A stretch of DNA of 64,000 bases from Sphaerisporangium album (lineage in GTDB: Bacteria > Actinomycetota > Actinomycetes > Streptosporangiales > Streptosporangiaceae): contig NZ_QOIL01000020.1 in the NCBI RefSeq assembly GCF_003323745.1, forward strand, positions 81,997 to 145,996. Direction: 5' to 3'. A program made the position numbers and the translations under genes. Under the pieces are notes generated by a model that was not told the DNA's origin, made no database searches, and saw nothing but the letters and a program-made list of their open reading frames with translations. Shown piece after piece: positions 63,089 through 64,000 of the stretch; position 1 is the first letter of the stretch; each line of letters begins with the position of its first letter.

Positions 63089-64000
63089 ATGAGTCGGGAG
63101 CACCCGCTAGTCTCGGTCATCATCCCCAGCTTCAACCGATCCGACGTGTTGCGACTCTGCCTGGATGCGGTGAAGAGGCAAACTTATCCGCATATCGAGG
63201 TCATCGTCGTGGATGACTGCGGCACCGAGGACGCGGCGCGGGTGGCCGCCTCGATGGGGGCCAAGGTGCTGCGCACCGAGGCGAACGGCGGCCCCACGCC
63301 GGCGCGCAACCTCGGCGCCGCGCACGCCACCGGGGAGATCCTGATCTTCCTCGACGCCGACATCGCCCTCGACCCGGACGCCGTCCAGAACGCCGTGGAC
63401 ATAATGGCGGCCAGGCCGGAGATCGGCGCCCTGGGCGGCATCCTGCTCCCGGAGTCACTGATGTCCCAGAGCCTGGCCTCGCGGTACCGCGCCCTCCAGA
63501 TGTACCGCTGGTGGATGCCGGCCCACCGTCCGACGCTGGAGCTGCACGCGTCCATGCTCGCCGTGCCCGCCAAGGTGTGGGCGGAGATCGGCCCGTTCGA
63601 CCCGGCGCTGCGCGAGACCGTGTCCGCCGACTATCGCACCCGCGTGCAGCCGTTCTACGAGGTGAAGCTGACCGACACGGTCCGCGGGCGCAAGGACCAC
63701 GACGCCACGGTGCCGACGATCCTGCGCAAGGTGTTCCGCCGCGCCCGCATCAGCGCCATGGACTGGCGCAAGGGCGAGACGCCCGGCGACTCGGTGCCCC
63801 GGGCGATCGGCGGCGTCCTGCTGCTGGCCTCGGTCCCGTCGCTGGCGCTGCCCCTGGTGGCGGGACGGATCGGCCTGGCCGTCCCGCCCGCGCTGGTCGC
63901 CGCCGCCATCGCCCTGGACGCCGACACCTACCGCTTCGCGTTCCGTCACCGGGGCGCGGCCTTCGGCCTCTACTTCACCGGCGTGCACGTCACCGTCACG
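63089..64000 (+). CDS. Family 2 glycosyltransferase, cut by right edge
   Basis: At least 304 residues are visible. GT-A signature: VSVIIPSFNRSDVLRL, VIVVDDCGTEDAA, ILIFLDADIAL (DxD), GGPTPARNLG. The last 60 residues in view are hydrophobic (LLLASVPSLALPLVAG onward), so it has C-terminal membrane helices. It resembles the GT2 encoded at 60.6 kb and is divergent from the EEP gene. A surface polysaccharide or glycolipid locus probably continues beyond the edge. Confidence 0.93.
   Translation, partial: MSREHPLVSVIIPSFNRSDVLRLCLDAVKRQTYPHIEVIVVDDCGTEDAARVAASMGAKVLRTEANGGPTPARNLGAAHATGEILIFLDADIALDPDAVQNAVDIMAARPEIGALGGILLPESLMSQSLASRYRALQMYRWWMPAHRPTLELHASMLAVPAKVWAEIGPFDPALRETVSADYRTRVQPFYEVKLTDTVRGRKDHDATVPTILRKVFRRARISAMDWRKGETPGDSVPRAIGGVLLLASVPSLALPLVAGRIGLAVPPALVAAAIALDADTYRFAFRHRGAAFGLYFTGVHVTVT

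Overview
The window is 64 kb of very GC-rich DNA with dense, operon-organised genes, GTG starts, 4-nt start/stop overlaps and several likely leaderless starts. Lsr2, SsgB, PimA/PatA/PgsA (phosphatidylinositol mannoside synthesis), DUF397-less XRE/DUF5753 regulators and a DosR/DosS-type system identify a mycelial, sporulating actinomycete. I favour the order Streptosporangiales, but the exact genus is inference. No insertion sequence, prophage or CRISPR array was seen.

Left part (1-16.1 kb): one side of a hybrid NRPS/PKS biosynthetic gene cluster that continues beyond the left edge. Leftward genes encode a degenerate-carrier/condensation protein, an A-PCP protein and a KS-AT-(KR) type I PKS. 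Rightward genes encode an MbtH-like protein, a cupin, a BacA-type prephenate decarboxylase-like protein, a branched-chain-type aminotransferase, an RraA-like protein, a C-A-PCP NRPS whose A domain looks inactive, an intact stand-alone adenylation enzyme and an NAD(P)-dependent SDR. The small genes read as a pathway from prephenate to an unusual cyclohexenyl or hydroxycyclohexyl amino acid, loaded in trans.

Core block (16.1-31.8 kb): a phosphatidylinositol mannoside operon (pgsA-patA-pimA-lemA-like), EF-G2, a GHL10 glycosyl hydrolase, a phosphatase-fold multi-span membrane protein, an Ap4A phosphorylase-like HIT protein, thrS, a GH25 lysozyme and a branched-polyamine-synthase-like gene.

Dormancy/stress island (31.8-45 kb): DUF1876, Hsp20, a DosR-like regulator with a DosS-like haem kinase, a universal stress protein, CBS-BON and Zn-alcohol dehydrogenase genes, Lsr2, NAD kinase, an HSL esterase, and a leftward DUF3618/holin-X/truncated topoisomerase IB/SPW operon. 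Five copies of a DosR-box-like motif sit upstream of hsp20, devR and the CBS gene, with regular spacing.

Right part (45-64 kb): two secreted carbohydrate-active proteins (PQQ-type dehydrogenase with PKD/CBM6/ricin domains; DUF1080 with discoidin), a PRC-barrel protein, an XRE/DUF5753 regulator, SsgB, a divergent DUF305/LVIVD lipoprotein pair, pabC, pabB and hutH, tRNA-Val(CAC), a Gly-Cys-Val tRNA cluster, and a cell-surface block of a flippase-like membrane protein, two family 2 glycosyltransferases (one cut by the right edge) and an EEP hydrolase.
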